Positions 28,236-37,301 of a DNA stretch of 64,000 nt are shown one piece after another. The DNA lies in NCBI RefSeq assembly GCF_022811645.1, contig NZ_CP094534.1:1-64000 (forward strand), in the 5' to 3' direction. The notes beneath the pieces were generated by a model. It saw only the letters and a list, made by a program, of their open reading frames with translations, was not told where the DNA came from and made no database searches. How positions within the stretch are numbered: the first letter of the stretch is position 1; each line of letters begins with the position of its first letter. Made by a program: the position numbers and the translations under genes. This DNA comes from Hymenobacter monticola (GTDB taxonomy: Bacteria; Bacteroidota; Bacteroidia; Cytophagales; Hymenobacteraceae).

Positions 28236-29405
28236 ATGATGGTTGAAAAAAACGAGGTAAAGACGCTGGCCCTGTTGGGCGCCACGGGCTCCATTGGCAC
28301 GCAGGCGCTGGAAGTGGTGCGGCAGCAGCCGGGCCGGTTCCGGGTGGCGGTGCTCAGCGCGCAGCGGCAATGGGAGCTGCTGGCGCAGCAGGCGCGGGAG
28401 TTTCGGCCCGCCGTGGTTGTTATTGGCGAGGACAGCTTTTATCAGCAGTTGAAAGACTCCCTGACCGACCAGCCCGAAACCGAGGTGCTGGCCGGCGCGG
28501 CAGCCCTGGCCGAAGTCGTAACCCGGCCCGAAATCGACATTGTGCTCACCGCGCTGGTGGGCTACGCCGGGCTGCTGCCCACGGTGGCCGCCATCCGGGC
28601 CGGCAAGGACATTGCCCTGGCCAATAAGGAAACCCTGGTGGTGGCCGGCGAGCTGATTACCAGCCTCGTGCGGCAGCACAACGTGCGCCTGCTGCCCGTC
28701 GATTCGGAGCACTCCGCCATCTTCCAGTGCCTGGTGGGCGAGGAACAGAATCCCATCGAGAAAATCATCCTCACCGCCTCTGGCGGCCCGTTCCGCGGCC
28801 GCTCGGTCCGCGAGATGGAGGCCGTAACCAAGGCCCAGGCCCTGAAACACCCCAACTGGGACATGGGCGCCAAAATCACCATCGACTCGGCCTCGCTTAT
28901 GAACAAGGGCCTGGAGGTGATTGAAGCCAAGTGGCTATTTGGCCTGCGCGACGAGCAGATTGACGTGGTGGTGCACCCCCAGAGCATTGTCCACTCGCTG
29001 GTGCAGTTCGAAGACGGCTCTCTGAAGGCCCAGCTGGGCTTGCCCGACATGAAGCTGCCCATTCAGTACGCGCTGGGCTACCCGCAGCGGCTGGTCAATA
29101 CCTTCCCGCGCTTTTCCTTCCTCGACTACCCCACCCTCACCTTCGAGGCGCCCGACCGGGTGGCCTTCCCCAACCTGGAGCTGGCCTTTGGGGCCATGCG
29201 GCGGGGCGGCAACGCGCCATGCGTGCTCAACGCGGCCAACGAAGTGGCCGTGGCCGCCTTCCTGCGGGAGCAGGTGGGCTTCCGGCAAATGTCGGACCTG
29301 GTGGCCGAGTGCCTGGCGCGGGTGTCGTACCTTGCCGAGCCAATTTTGGCCGACCTGGTGGCCACCGACGCCGAAACGCGGCGGCTGGCGGAAACCCTGG
29401 TTTAA
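28236..29405 (+). CDS. dxr: 1-deoxy-D-xylulose 5-phosphate reductoisomerase
   Basis: 389 residues; the ATG at 28239 is equally good. It converts 1-deoxy-D-xylulose 5-phosphate to 2-C-methyl-D-erythritol 4-phosphate in the MEP isoprenoid pathway, using NADPH and a divalent metal. The NADPH motif ALLGATGSIGTQAL is at the N-terminus. The substrate and metal site motifs are ALANKETLVVAGE, VDSEHSAIFQ, ASGGPFRG, NWDMGAKITIDSASLMNKGLE and VVHPQSIVHSLV. It is followed by rseP, a gene order common in Bacteroidota. Confidence 0.97.
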   Translation: MMVEKNEVKTLALLGATGSIGTQALEVVRQQPGRFRVAVLSAQRQWELLAQQAREFRPAVVVIGEDSFYQQLKDSLTDQPETEVLAGAAALAEVVTRPEIDIVLTALVGYAGLLPTVAAIRAGKDIALANKETLVVAGELITSLVRQHNVRLLPVDSEHSAIFQCLVGEEQNPIEKIILTASGGPFRGRSVREMEAVTKAQALKHPNWDMGAKITIDSASLMNKGLEVIEAKWLFGLRDEQIDVVVHPQSIVHSLVQFEDGSLKAQLGLPDMKLPIQYALGYPQRLVNTFPRFSFLDYPTLTFEAPDRVAFPNLELAFGAMRRGGNAPCVLNAANEVAVAAFLREQVGFRQMSDLVAECLARVSYLAEPILADLVATDAETRRLAETLV

Positions 29406-29413
29406 CAACTTTT

Positions 29414-29524
29414 GTCATGCTGACGCAGGAAGCATCTTATCACGGCTGCCTACGTCAGAATTACTCATACACGTGTAGCGCGGGCGTGATAAGGCCCTTC
29501 GACCTCGCTTGATGCGCGACATGC
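29414..29524. repeat. Degenerate inverted repeat between dxr and rseP
   Basis: GTCATGCTGACGCAGGAAGC with ATCTTATCACG on the left is mirrored by CGTGATAAGGC and GCGCGACATGC on the right. Only the inner CTTATCACG/CGTGATAAG stem is perfect. It looks like an eroded member of family C2. Confidence 0.6.
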
Positions 29525-29553
29525 TCACGATAACAGATTAATTACCCCCTCCC

Positions 29554-30966
29554 TTGGCTATCCTCACCATGATTGGCCAGCTTGTGCTGGCGCTTTCCAT
29601 TCTTGTTGGCTTGCACGAATTCGGCCATTTTGCCTTCGCCAAGCTCTTTAAAATCCGGGTCGATAAGTTCTACATCTTCTTCGATTTTCTGTTTCCAATG
29701 CCCAACGTGGCCAATTTCGCGTTGTTCAAGAAGAAGGTGGGCGAGACGGAGTACGGCATCGGCTGGTTCCCCCTGGGCGGCTACGTGCAGATTCACGGCA
29801 TGATAGACGAGACGCAGGACGCCTCGGCCCTGGCGGGCCCGCCGCAGCCCGACGAGTTTCGGGGCAAGCCGGCCTGGCAGCGCCTGCTGGTGATGCTGGG
29901 CGGCATCATCATGAACGTCATCTTGGGCATTGTGATTTTCGCGGCGGTATCATACAAGTGGGGCGACACCTACCTGCCCGCTTCGGAGGCCCGCTACGGC
30001 GTGGTAACCAGCAGCCTGGGCCGCTCCATCGGCTTCCAGACTGGCGATAAAATTGTAAAAATCAACGGGCGGCCTTTCACGGAGTTCGACGACGTGTACA
30101 AGCCCGATGTGCTGATGGGCGACAACGCCTACTACACGGTGGAGCGCAACGGGCAGCTGCTTGACATCAAGGTTCCGCAGACTTTCTTCGCCAAAGTCTC
30201 GAAGCAAGCCGACCAGGACAGCGCGTCTTTTGTGACCCCGCGCATGACTTTCAACGTGAAAACGGTATCCCCGGGCGGCAGCTCGGAAAAAGCCGGGCTG
30301 CTGGCGGGCGACAAAATCGTGTCGGTGGCCGGCGCGCCGGTGCAGTACTACGATGAGTTGAAAAGCATACTGGCGGCCCATAAAAGCCAGCGGGTAGCCA
30401 TGGAAGTGCAGCGCGGGGGCCAAACCGTGCCGCTGTCCGTATCCGTGAGCAAGGGCGGCCTTATTGGCTTCGTGATGGAGCCGACCATGAAGTTTAGCAC
30501 GCACTACTATTCACTGGCCGAATCGGTGCCGGTGGGGGTGAAAAAGGCCTTTGGCGTGATTGGGTTGCAGGCCAAAGCCTTCGCCAAAATTGGCCGGGGC
30601 GAGCTGTCGGCATCCGAAAGCCTCGGTGGCCCGGTGGAAATTGCCCAGCAGTTTGGCGGCATTTGGGACTGGCAGCACTTCTGGGGATTGGCCGGGGGCC
30701 TGAGCATGGTGCTGGCCTTCATGAACCTGCTGCCCATCCCGGCCCTCGACGGCGGCCACGTGGTGTTCCTGCTCTACGAAATGATTTTGCGCCGCAAGCC
30801 CTCGGATGCCTTCATGGAAGGCGCCCAGCGCGTGGGCACTTTCCTCATCCTTGCCCTCATGGCTTATGTGCTTGTCTTCAAGCAAATAATGAAGTTCTTC
30901 CCGGACAAGGAAGAGCCTCAGACCGAGGTAACAAAGCCGACGCCGGCCCAGCCCGCCCGTCCCTAG
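29554..30966 (+). CDS. rseP: RseP-type site-2 intramembrane metalloprotease
   Basis: 470 residues from a TTG at 29554; the ATG at 29569 is an alternative. It cleaves membrane proteins inside the bilayer, typically anti-sigma factors. The zinc site HEFGH is at about 22-26 in the first membrane segment, and the third zinc ligand is in NLLPIPALDGGH near residue 390. Two PDZ domains lie between (about 130-220 and 228-310, the latter with GSSEKAGLLAGDKIVSVAG). The C-terminal segment (FLILALMAYVLVF) is the last membrane helix, followed by a proline-rich tail. No anti-sigma substrate is adjacent. Confidence 0.95.
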   Translation: MAILTMIGQLVLALSILVGLHEFGHFAFAKLFKIRVDKFYIFFDFLFPMPNVANFALFKKKVGETEYGIGWFPLGGYVQIHGMIDETQDASALAGPPQPDEFRGKPAWQRLLVMLGGIIMNVILGIVIFAAVSYKWGDTYLPASEARYGVVTSSLGRSIGFQTGDKIVKINGRPFTEFDDVYKPDVLMGDNAYYTVERNGQLLDIKVPQTFFAKVSKQADQDSASFVTPRMTFNVKTVSPGGSSEKAGLLAGDKIVSVAGAPVQYYDELKSILAAHKSQRVAMEVQRGGQTVPLSVSVSKGGLIGFVMEPTMKFSTHYYSLAESVPVGVKKAFGVIGLQAKAFAKIGRGELSASESLGGPVEIAQQFGGIWDWQHFWGLAGGLSMVLAFMNLLPIPALDGGHVVFLLYEMILRRKPSDAFMEGAQRVGTFLILALMAYVLVFKQIMKFFPDKEEPQTEVTKPTPAQPARP

Positions 30967-31007
30967 CCGGGCGCGGCGTCTCCTTACTTCGCTAGCTGTT
31001 TTTCGCC

Positions 31008-31511
31008 GTGCGTCACCTTGTGGTTGCTTTTGCTGCGTTGCTGTTGCTCCCATTAGCCGGGGCCAGCCTGGCCCTGCACGCCTACCACAGCACCCTCACC
31101 GAGCTGCGCTACAACCCGGCCAAAAAGCAGCTGGAGCTGTCGGTGAAAGTGTTTACCGACGATTTTGAAAAGGCAATCTCGCAGGGCCAGCCGGCAGCGG
31201 TGAGCCTGACCGACGCCGGCCCGCGCCCACTGACGCTGGCCACGGCCTACGTGCAGCGCACCCTACAAATCCGCACCCCGGCGGGCGCGCCACTGCAAGT
31301 GCAGGTGCTGGGCCTGCAGCATGAAAACGATGGCTACTGGCTCTACTGCAAAGTGCCGCTACCCGGCCCGCTCACGGGCATACAGCTCCGCCAAGCAATG
31401 ATGCTGGAGGCATTTGGCGACGAGATGAACATCGTCAACATCGAGGCCAACGGCAAAAAGCAAAGCGCCCTGTTCCGGGCCGGCCACGAGCAGGAAACCA
31501 TCAACTGGTAA
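31008..31511 (+). CDS. DUF6702-type secreted protein
   Basis: 167 residues with a GTG start and a signal peptide (LVVAFAALLLLPLAGASLA). The mature part begins HAYHSTLTELRYNP and contains LELSVKVFTDDFE, NDGYWLYCKVPL and GDEMNIVNIEANGK, which I recognise as the DUF6702 pattern common in Bacteroidota. The function is unknown. It is 41 bases after rseP and may be co-transcribed with it. Confidence 0.8.
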   Translation: MRHLVVAFAALLLLPLAGASLALHAYHSTLTELRYNPAKKQLELSVKVFTDDFEKAISQGQPAAVSLTDAGPRPLTLATAYVQRTLQIRTPAGAPLQVQVLGLQHENDGYWLYCKVPLPGPLTGIQLRQAMMLEAFGDEMNIVNIEANGKKQSALFRAGHEQETINW

Positions 31512-31517
31512 GCTACT

Positions 31518-31548
31518 GAGTGCCGCGAAATGATATTTCGCGGCACTC
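31518..31548. terminator. Bidirectional hairpin between convergent genes
   Basis: Perfect 14-base arms GAGTGCCGCGAAAT and ATTTCGCGGCACTC with a 3-base loop. There is no long T-run, but the position between two convergent stop codons supports a terminator. Confidence 0.75.
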
Positions 31549-31551
31549 GTG

Positions 31552-32217
31552 CTATTTCTCCAAGGCGCCGCGCAAAAATTGGCTGAACGGCACCATGGCA
31601 CGGAATACGTCCAGCACGTGGGCCCGGAAATCGGGGTGCGCCAGCACGTCGACGTCCGTCATGGTATGCGAGGCGATGAAGCTTTTGTGCTTGAGCAGCT
31701 CGATTTCGGGGTGGTCGGCGGAGTAGGCGGCGGGGGACTTCTTCAGCCGCTCGCCGCCCAGGCCGCCGAAGTAGCGCTGGAAATCGGGCGCGGCCAGCAG
31801 CGCCTTCAGCTCGTCGGCGTTGTAGTCGATTTCCTGGCGAATGGCGGCCAGCTGCTCCTTATCGGGCTGGTAGAGGCCGCCGCCGATGAGGGTGCTGCCG
31901 TTGGGGCCCAGTTGCACGTAGTAGCCGGGCGTTTCGATGTCTTTGCCGCTGGCGGTGAAGTAGGCCGAGAAGTGCAGCTTGTAGGGGTCTTTGTTGTTGC
32001 TAAACCGCACGTCGCGGTAGATGCGGAAGATGCTTTTGCGGCCCTGCGGCCCGGCCAGTATGGGGTCGAGCTTCTGCAACTCCCGAAACCAATACTCGGC
32101 GTCTTCTTCAAACTGCTTGCGCAGCTGGTCGTAGGTGGGCTTGCGCTCCTGAAACCAGGCGCGGTCGTTGTGTTTGCTGAGGCCGGTGAGAAAGGTGAAA
32201 AGAGGCTTGAGCTGCAT
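31552..32217 (-). CDS. DUF2461 (TIGR02453) family protein
   Basis: 221 residues from the ATG at 32217 (MQLKPLFTFLTGLSKHNDR). Typical segments are NDRAWFQERKPTYD, FRIYRDVRFSNNKDPYK, GYYVQLGPNGSTLIGGGLYQP and IRQEIDYNADEL. This family is widespread, soluble and of unknown function. The frame stays open to 32367, but the extra 50 residues are the translation of a composite inverted repeat. Confidence 0.9.
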   Translation of the reverse strand: MQLKPLFTFLTGLSKHNDRAWFQERKPTYDQLRKQFEEDAEYWFRELQKLDPILAGPQGRKSIFRIYRDVRFSNNKDPYKLHFSAYFTASGKDIETPGYYVQLGPNGSTLIGGGLYQPDKEQLAAIRQEIDYNADELKALLAAPDFQRYFGGLGGERLKKSPAAYSADHPEIELLKHKSFIASHTMTDVDVLAHPDFRAHVLDVFRAMVPFSQFLRGALEK

Positions 32218-32237
32218 GGATTGGAAGAAGTTTAAGG

Positions 32238-32422
32238 TCAAACTCCCCTCCTTTTCGAAGGAGTGGATGTTCGAGCCAAAGGCTCGGACGGGGGTGGTTG
32301 CGTCGTTGAACGATACCTGAACGACTTGCGCCCACATCGTTCGGGTATTGTTCAACGGCGCAACCACCCCAGTTGCCGCGGGCGCGGCAACGTCCCCTCC
32401 TCAACTGAGGAGGGGAGTTGAT
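32238..32422. repeat. Composite 185-base inverted repeat with GTTGAACGAT core
   Basis: Outer words TCAAACTCCCCTCC and GAGGAGGGGAGTTGA pair at the ends. Inner words GGGTGGTTGCG (32292-32302) and CGCAACCACCC pair next. The centre contains GTTGAACGATAC and the mirrored GTATTGTTCAAC. Several stems are nested, and the core is the same as in families A and C. It separates two minus-strand genes. Confidence 0.85.
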
Positions 32423-32424
32423 GT

Positions 32425-34896
32425 TCAGTCGTCGTCGCCTTCCTCTTCTTCCTCGCGCTCCGCCTTCGCTTCGCGCAGGAACGCGGCGCGGCGCGGGGCG
32501 GGCATCTGGCTTTTTTCGCCCCGGATGGCTTGCCAAATGTTTTCGTTGAAAGCCAGGTCCGGCGCGGCGTCTTCGCGGCTCATGTCGAACTGGAGGGCGC
32601 GGCGGGCGGGGGCGTTGAAGGCGGTGTTGCGCGCATCGAGCGCGGTGGTAGCGGGGCGCACCGTGTAGGGCTTGAAATTGGGCCGGGGCGTGAAGCAGGC
32701 CCAGAGCGGCAGGGCGGCGGCATCGTACTGGCTCATGGGCGGCAGGCCGAGGATGAGCTCCAGCGTGCGCAGCATGCCGGACGTGGTGTAGGCCGTGTGC
32801 ACCACAGCGTTGCGCCGGATGTAGGGCCCGATGAGGTAGGCCGTGGAGCGGTGCGCGTCCACGTGGTCGGGGCCGTTCTGGGCGTCGTCCTCCACTATCA
32901 TCACCACCGACTCTTTCCAGACCGGGCTGTTGGAGAGGTGCTCGATGAGGCGGCCCAGGGCCAGGTCGTTGTCGGCAGCGTAGCTCAGCGGGTGCAGCTC
33001 GCCTTTGCGGGCGCCGTAGGTGTGGTCGTTGGGCAGGCGGATGATGCTGAGGTTGGGCAGCTTACCGGCGGCTACGAGTTGGTCGAAATCCTGCTCCCAC
33101 ACCTTTTCGCGGTCCACGTCCTTCACCTTCAGGTTGAAGCCCGCGTACTCCTTGCAGTAGTTGGCCGCGATGGCCGGCTTGGTGGGCTTGCCGCCGAACA
33201 CGAACTCGCCGTAGGAGCGGAACGTGCGGCCCGCGCGCAGGCAATAGTCCCACAGAAAGCCGTCCTGGGGCTCGGCCACTTCGCCCTTGCTGCCCTCGAA
33301 GTCGTAGTCGCCGCCGCGGCCGCTGTAGTTGCTGGGCCAGGTTTTCTCCACGAAGTCGGTGGCGTAGGCGGCCGTGCTCCAGTTGTGGCCGTCTGCGCTC
33401 ACTTCGGCATCCACGTAGAAATTATCGAGCAGCACAAACTCCCGCGTGAGGGCGTGGTGATTAGGCGTCACCTTTTCGGGAAACAGGCAGAGGCTGATGT
33501 CGCCGTTGCCGGCCGGCAGGTCGCCGAGCACTTGGTCGTAGGTGCGGTTTTCCTTGATGATGTAGAAGACGTGCTTGATGGGCGACTTCTCCCCCACCCG
33601 TTGCGGCACGGGGTTGCCGGCCGGCACGTCGGGCGAGGCCTCCCGGCTTTTGCTGAAGGGCGTGTTGGCGTACACCTGCGTCGAATACGCGGCCAGAGCT
33701 TTTTCGTCGGGCACGGGCAGGCGCGAGAGCGAGCCCAGCAGCAGCCCGCCGATGTAGCCGGCACCCTTCTCGCCCACGTCGCGCACGGGGTTGGGGCCGT
33801 TGGGATTGGGCTTGGAGGTGCTGCCCTTGCCGTTGGTTATCAGCAATTGCTTGCCCGCCACGGCCACCGCCGTGGGGTACCAGCCCGTGGGAATGAAGCC
33901 CAGCGGCCGGCTGGTGGCCGCGTCGCGCACGTCGAACACGGCCAGGCAGTTGTTGTCGGCGTTGGCAATAAAGAGCTGGCTTTCGTCGGCGCTCAGGGCC
34001 AGGCCATCGGGCGTGCTGCCGGCGGGCGAGGCCGGAAACAGGGCCGTGTTGAGCGTTTCCGTCACCAGCCCGCGCCGGGTGTTGATGACCGAAACCGAGT
34101 TGCTGTTGGCGTTGGCCACAAACAGCCGGCTGCCGTCGCGACTGATGGCCAAGGCGTTGGGGTGGCTGCCCACGGGGATGGTGGGCAGCAGCACCTGGTG
34201 GTCGAGGTCGTAGGTAGCCACCGCGTGCCCGCCCCAAAGGCTGATGTAGAGGGCGCGCTGCGTGGGGTGCAGCACCACGCCGTAAGCCTCAGCGGGCAGC
34301 TTCACCACGCGCTCCACCTGCTGCGTTTTCCGGGTGATGATGTAGAGGGAATTGTCCTCGCGCGTGACGGCGTAGAGCCGCTCGGCATCGGCGGCTACGC
34401 CGGCCACGCCAATTTTCTGCTTCGGCCACTTTTCGCCCAGCACCAGGGCGCTGTCGGCCAGCAGTTTCTGCCCCTCCACTTTGAAGGTGTGGATGCGGTT
34501 GTGCTGCCCGCCCGAGGCGTAAATCGTGCGGCCATCGGGCGCGAAAGCCAGGCCCGCCCAAGCGGCCGGCACTTCTTTGGTGTCAAGCAGCTGGCCGGTG
34601 GCCACGTCGAGCAGCTGCACGGAGTTTTTGCCCCAGCCGGCATTAACCACGGCGGCCAGGCGGCCGTCGGGGCTGATTTGCAGGTTGAGGGGCAGGTCGC
34701 CGAGCGGGGTGGCGGTGCCGGCCGGGCTCAGCTTCCAGCCGTTGGAAAGGCGGGTTTGGGCGGTGCCGGCAATGGGGCCGGGCAGCACGCCGGGTGCTTC
34801 GGGCGCGGCCTTCTGGGCGGAGTTGCCGGTGCAGCTGAGCAGCCCGAGCAGCGGCAGCAGCGGGGCCAGGCGGCGGAGTTTTTTGAAGGGCGTCAT
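32425..34896 (-). CDS. Beta-propeller plus phosphoesterase lipoprotein
   Basis: 823 residues from the ATG at 34896. The lipobox LLSC ends the signal. Residues about 50-390 are a YncE-like seven-bladed propeller (LQISPDGRLAAVVNAG, AISRDGSRLFVANANSNSV, ALSADESQLFIANADNN). Residues about 450-760 form a phosphoesterase domain of the alkaline phosphatase superfamily (KHVFYIIKENRTYDQVLGD, LPNDHTYG, VVMIVEDDAQNGPDHVDAHRS in outline). The last 15 residues are highly acidic (EREEEEEGDDD). Such fusions are likely surface or periplasmic phosphate-releasing enzymes; the natural substrate is unknown. Confidence 0.88.
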   Translation of the reverse strand: MTPFKKLRRLAPLLPLLGLLSCTGNSAQKAAPEAPGVLPGPIAGTAQTRLSNGWKLSPAGTATPLGDLPLNLQISPDGRLAAVVNAGWGKNSVQLLDVATGQLLDTKEVPAAWAGLAFAPDGRTIYASGGQHNRIHTFKVEGQKLLADSALVLGEKWPKQKIGVAGVAADAERLYAVTREDNSLYIITRKTQQVERVVKLPAEAYGVVLHPTQRALYISLWGGHAVATYDLDHQVLLPTIPVGSHPNALAISRDGSRLFVANANSNSVSVINTRRGLVTETLNTALFPASPAGSTPDGLALSADESQLFIANADNNCLAVFDVRDAATSRPLGFIPTGWYPTAVAVAGKQLLITNGKGSTSKPNPNGPNPVRDVGEKGAGYIGGLLLGSLSRLPVPDEKALAAYSTQVYANTPFSKSREASPDVPAGNPVPQRVGEKSPIKHVFYIIKENRTYDQVLGDLPAGNGDISLCLFPEKVTPNHHALTREFVLLDNFYVDAEVSADGHNWSTAAYATDFVEKTWPSNYSGRGGDYDFEGSKGEVAEPQDGFLWDYCLRAGRTFRSYGEFVFGGKPTKPAIAANYCKEYAGFNLKVKDVDREKVWEQDFDQLVAAGKLPNLSIIRLPNDHTYGARKGELHPLSYAADNDLALGRLIEHLSNSPVWKESVVMIVEDDAQNGPDHVDAHRSTAYLIGPYIRRNAVVHTAYTTSGMLRTLELILGLPPMSQYDAAALPLWACFTPRPNFKPYTVRPATTALDARNTAFNAPARRALQFDMSREDAAPDLAFNENIWQAIRGEKSQMPAPRRAAFLREAKAEREEEEEGDDD

Positions 34897-35209
34897 TGAA
34901 CACGAGCCGCGCAGTGGCATGGCTGCGCAGACGGCTGCGAAGGTAGCCCGCCGGCGCGGCAGGTTGTTTGGGCGTGGCACCTTACCGCCGGCTCCTTTCT
35001 GGTGGCGAGAAAAGTCAGTCGACTTGTAATGTGGGCACTGCGGGTCTGCGTCTTGGCGCAAAATACTTGACACCCCAGCAAATGCGGACCTGCAGCGTCC
35101 ACGCTACAAGCTGCGCCTCAGCTGTTAAGAACCATTTTCACTCCCTACAAAATAGAAACACCACAATGCCGTTGTAAGCGCATTCTCCACTTTCACCGCT
35201 TGGGTTTTT
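34897..35209. other. 313-base intergenic region with family B-like repeat
   Basis: Divergent genes flank this stretch. On the minus strand TACCTTCG (34945-34938) is one mismatch from TAnnTTTG and may drive the phosphoesterase gene. The palindrome at 35023-35110 occupies the centre. No coding potential was seen. Confidence 0.55.
35023..35110. repeat. Diverged family B inverted repeat
   Basis: CTTGTAATGTGGGCACTGCG with GGTCTGCG on the left and GCGGACCTGCAGCGTCC with ACGCTACAAG on the right form an imperfect stem. The arms are clearly related to GTAGCGTGGACTCTGCGAGT but have several changes. Confidence 0.75.
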
Positions 35210-35989
35210 ATGCTGCGTCGTTTGTCGTGCTGCGGGTTATTGCTATTGTCCGTGTTCCAACTGTTTGCCCAGGGCTGCGCGGCGCCCGGCAGCAGCTCAC
35301 CCCCGGATAGCCTGACCGGGAAAAACCCGGCGGCCTTCTGGAAAGAGCAGCTGCGGTTTCCGCGGGTGCGGACGGCGCAGGCGGCCATCGGGCCGGTGCT
35401 GGCCGGGCGGCTGCGCGCGCATTCGCTCGAAGCGAAGCAGCTGGAAGTATTCATTCGCATGATAAAAAGCCGCGCCGAGCTGGAGGTGTGGGCCCGCAAC
35501 CAGGGCGGCGGCCCTTTTCAATTGTTCGAAACCTACCCACTCTCGGCCACTTCGGGCACGCTGGGCCCCAAGCGCCGGGCCGGCGACTACCAGGTGCCCG
35601 AGGGCTTCTACGAAATCGACCGCTTCAACCCCAAAAGCAACTACCACCTCTCGCTGGGCCTGAACTACCCCAACGCCGCCGACCGCGCCTTGGGCGAGCC
35701 CCACCCCGGCGGCGACATCTTCATCCACGGCGGCGCGGCGTCCATCGGCTGTATGCCCATCACCGACGCGGGCATCGAGGAAGTGTACCTGCTGGCCGTA
35801 GCATCGCGGGCCGCCGGGCAGGCCGTCATCCCGGTGCACTTGTTTCCTTTCCCCATCACCGAAGTCGAGTTGGCCAAGCGGCGCAACAGCCCGCACCAAG
35901 CCTTTTGGCGGAGCCTGATGCCGGGCTACACGTATTTTGAGCAGCACCACGATGTGGTGAAGGCTGATGCGCTGGCCGTGGCGCGGTAG
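35210..35989 (+). CDS. YkuD-type L,D-transpeptidase, secreted
   Basis: 259 residues with an N-terminal signal (LSCCGLLLLSVFQLFAQG). The catalytic motif HGGAASIGC carries His at about 172 and Cys at about 181, as in YafK-like L,D-transpeptidases that cross-link or trim peptidoglycan or attach proteins to it. Upstream parts (QLFETYPLSATSGTLGPKRRAGDYQVPEGFYEI) match the same group. It is a single gene with an inverted repeat at each end. Confidence 0.92.
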   Translation: MLRRLSCCGLLLLSVFQLFAQGCAAPGSSSPPDSLTGKNPAAFWKEQLRFPRVRTAQAAIGPVLAGRLRAHSLEAKQLEVFIRMIKSRAELEVWARNQGGGPFQLFETYPLSATSGTLGPKRRAGDYQVPEGFYEIDRFNPKSNYHLSLGLNYPNAADRALGEPHPGGDIFIHGGAASIGCMPITDAGIEEVYLLAVASRAAGQAVIPVHLFPFPITEVELAKRRNSPHQAFWRSLMPGYTYFEQHHDVVKADALAVAR

Positions 35990-35996
35990 ACAACTT

Positions 35997-36069
35997 GTAG
36001 CGTGGACTCTGCGAGTCCGCGCCGGGGCGCACGTTCAAGCAATGCGCGGACTCGCAGAGTCCACGCTAC
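35997..36069. repeat. Family B inverted repeat with ACGTTCAAG loop
   Basis: Perfect 25-base arms (35997-36021 and 36045-36069), identical to those at 17836-17917. The loop contains GTTCAAG, close to the reverse of the TTGAAC core. It lies between two plus-strand genes. Confidence 0.92.
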
Positions 36070-36139
36070 GGCCCGTCATTCGCACCATTGGGCACGATTT
36101 TTTCGTTTAGCCGCGAAACCAATCTGATTACCCCTGCCC

Positions 36140-37228
36140 ATGAAACGCCTTTTGCTTGCGTTGTCCTCCTTATTATTCACTTTCGCTGCCCAGGCCCAAC
36201 GGACCACCGACTTGTGGTACTTCGGCCAGCAGGCCGGCCTCACCTTTGCCGACGGCACGCCCAAGCCGTTGAACGACGGCAAGATGAGCACCTACGAAGG
36301 CTGTGCCGTGGCCACCACGGCCAAGGGTGAGCTGCTGTTCTACACCAACGGCGAAACCGTGTGGAACCGCAAGCACCAGCCCATGCCCAACGGCCGCAAG
36401 CTGATGGGCAGCGGCAGCAGCACCCAGTCGGCCCTCATCGTGCCAGACCCCGGCTCGGGCAACGTATTCTACATTTTCACGGTGGCGCCGCAGGGCACAC
36501 CCAACGGCCTGCGCTACTCCGTGGTGGACATGACCCGCGACGACGGCTTCGGCGACCTACCCCGGGTGAACCTGCTGCTCATTCAGCCGGTGGCCGAAAA
36601 ACTGGCCGCCGTGCGCCACGCCAACGGCCGCGACACCTGGGTGGTGGCCCACCGCTGGAATTCCAACGCCTTTGTGAGCTACCTCGTGACAGCCGACGGC
36701 GTGGCCGGCAAGCCGCTGATGAGCAACGTGGGGAGCATGAACGCCGGCCCCGGCCGCAACGCCATCGGTGCACTCAAGTTCTCGCCTGATGGCAAACACC
36801 TGGCCGCTGCGCTCTGGCGCGAAACCAACAAGTTTGAAATCTACGACTTCGACCGCGCCACCGGCAAGGTGAGCAACCCGCGCAGCTTCGGCCCCTTTGC
36901 CGAAGCCTACGGCGTGGAGTTTTCGCCCGATGGCTCCAAGGTGTACGGCACCTGCAACGGCGTGGGCGGCGGCGAAACCCAAATCTGGCAGTTTGACCTC
37001 AAAACCAAGGACAAGGTGATGGTAGGCAAGTCGGCGAACCGCAAAATCGGCGCCTTGCAGCTCGGCCCCGACGGCCGCATCTACGTGGCCCGCGAAGACA
37101 ACCCCAACCTCGGCGTCATCGAGCAGCCCAACGCCCTGGGCAAGGACTGCAAGTACGTGGACGAGGGCCTCAAGCTGGGCGGCCGCCGCAGCAAGCTCGG
37201 GTTGCCCGCGTTTGTGGTGGTGCCTTAA
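36140..37228 (+). CDS. Secreted propeller protein of Bacteroidota surface-protein type
   Basis: 362 residues with a signal peptide (LLLALSSLLFTFAAQAQ). The mature start (RTTDLWYFGQQAGLTF, LNDGKMSTYEGCAVATTAKGELLFYTNGETVWN, MGSGSSTQSALIVPDPGSG in outline) is the N-terminal domain found in many large type IX-secreted or gliding-type proteins, but here the protein ends after the propeller and has no type IX sorting domain. Blades are visible as ALKFSPDGKHLAAALWR and GVEFSPDGSKVYGTC. The partner or ligand is unknown. Confidence 0.8.
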   Translation: MKRLLLALSSLLFTFAAQAQRTTDLWYFGQQAGLTFADGTPKPLNDGKMSTYEGCAVATTAKGELLFYTNGETVWNRKHQPMPNGRKLMGSGSSTQSALIVPDPGSGNVFYIFTVAPQGTPNGLRYSVVDMTRDDGFGDLPRVNLLLIQPVAEKLAAVRHANGRDTWVVAHRWNSNAFVSYLVTADGVAGKPLMSNVGSMNAGPGRNAIGALKFSPDGKHLAAALWRETNKFEIYDFDRATGKVSNPRSFGPFAEAYGVEFSPDGSKVYGTCNGVGGGETQIWQFDLKTKDKVMVGKSANRKIGALQLGPDGRIYVAREDNPNLGVIEQPNALGKDCKYVDEGLKLGGRRSKLGLPAFVVVP

Positions 37229-37230
37229 TG

Positions 37231-37297
37231 TAACCCAACAAAAACAGAAAAGGCCGCCATGCTCAGCATGGCGGCCTTTTCTGTTTTTGTTGGGTTA
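37231..37297. terminator. 67-base perfect palindrome, bidirectional terminator
   Basis: Arms of 33 bases (37231-37263 and 37265-37297) are a perfect match around a single central base. The stem has GGCCGCCATGCT in the centre and AAAACAGAAAA/TTTTCTGTTTT outside, so T-runs follow in either direction. It sits between two convergent genes with 2 and 4 bases to spare. Confidence 0.93.
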
Positions 37298-37301
37298 TGC
37301 C

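Noticed and set aside
32530..34899. 789-codon open frame antisense to the phosphoesterase lipoprotein
   Set aside because: Gly/Val/His-rich shadow; the minus strand has lipobox, propeller and phosphoesterase motifs.
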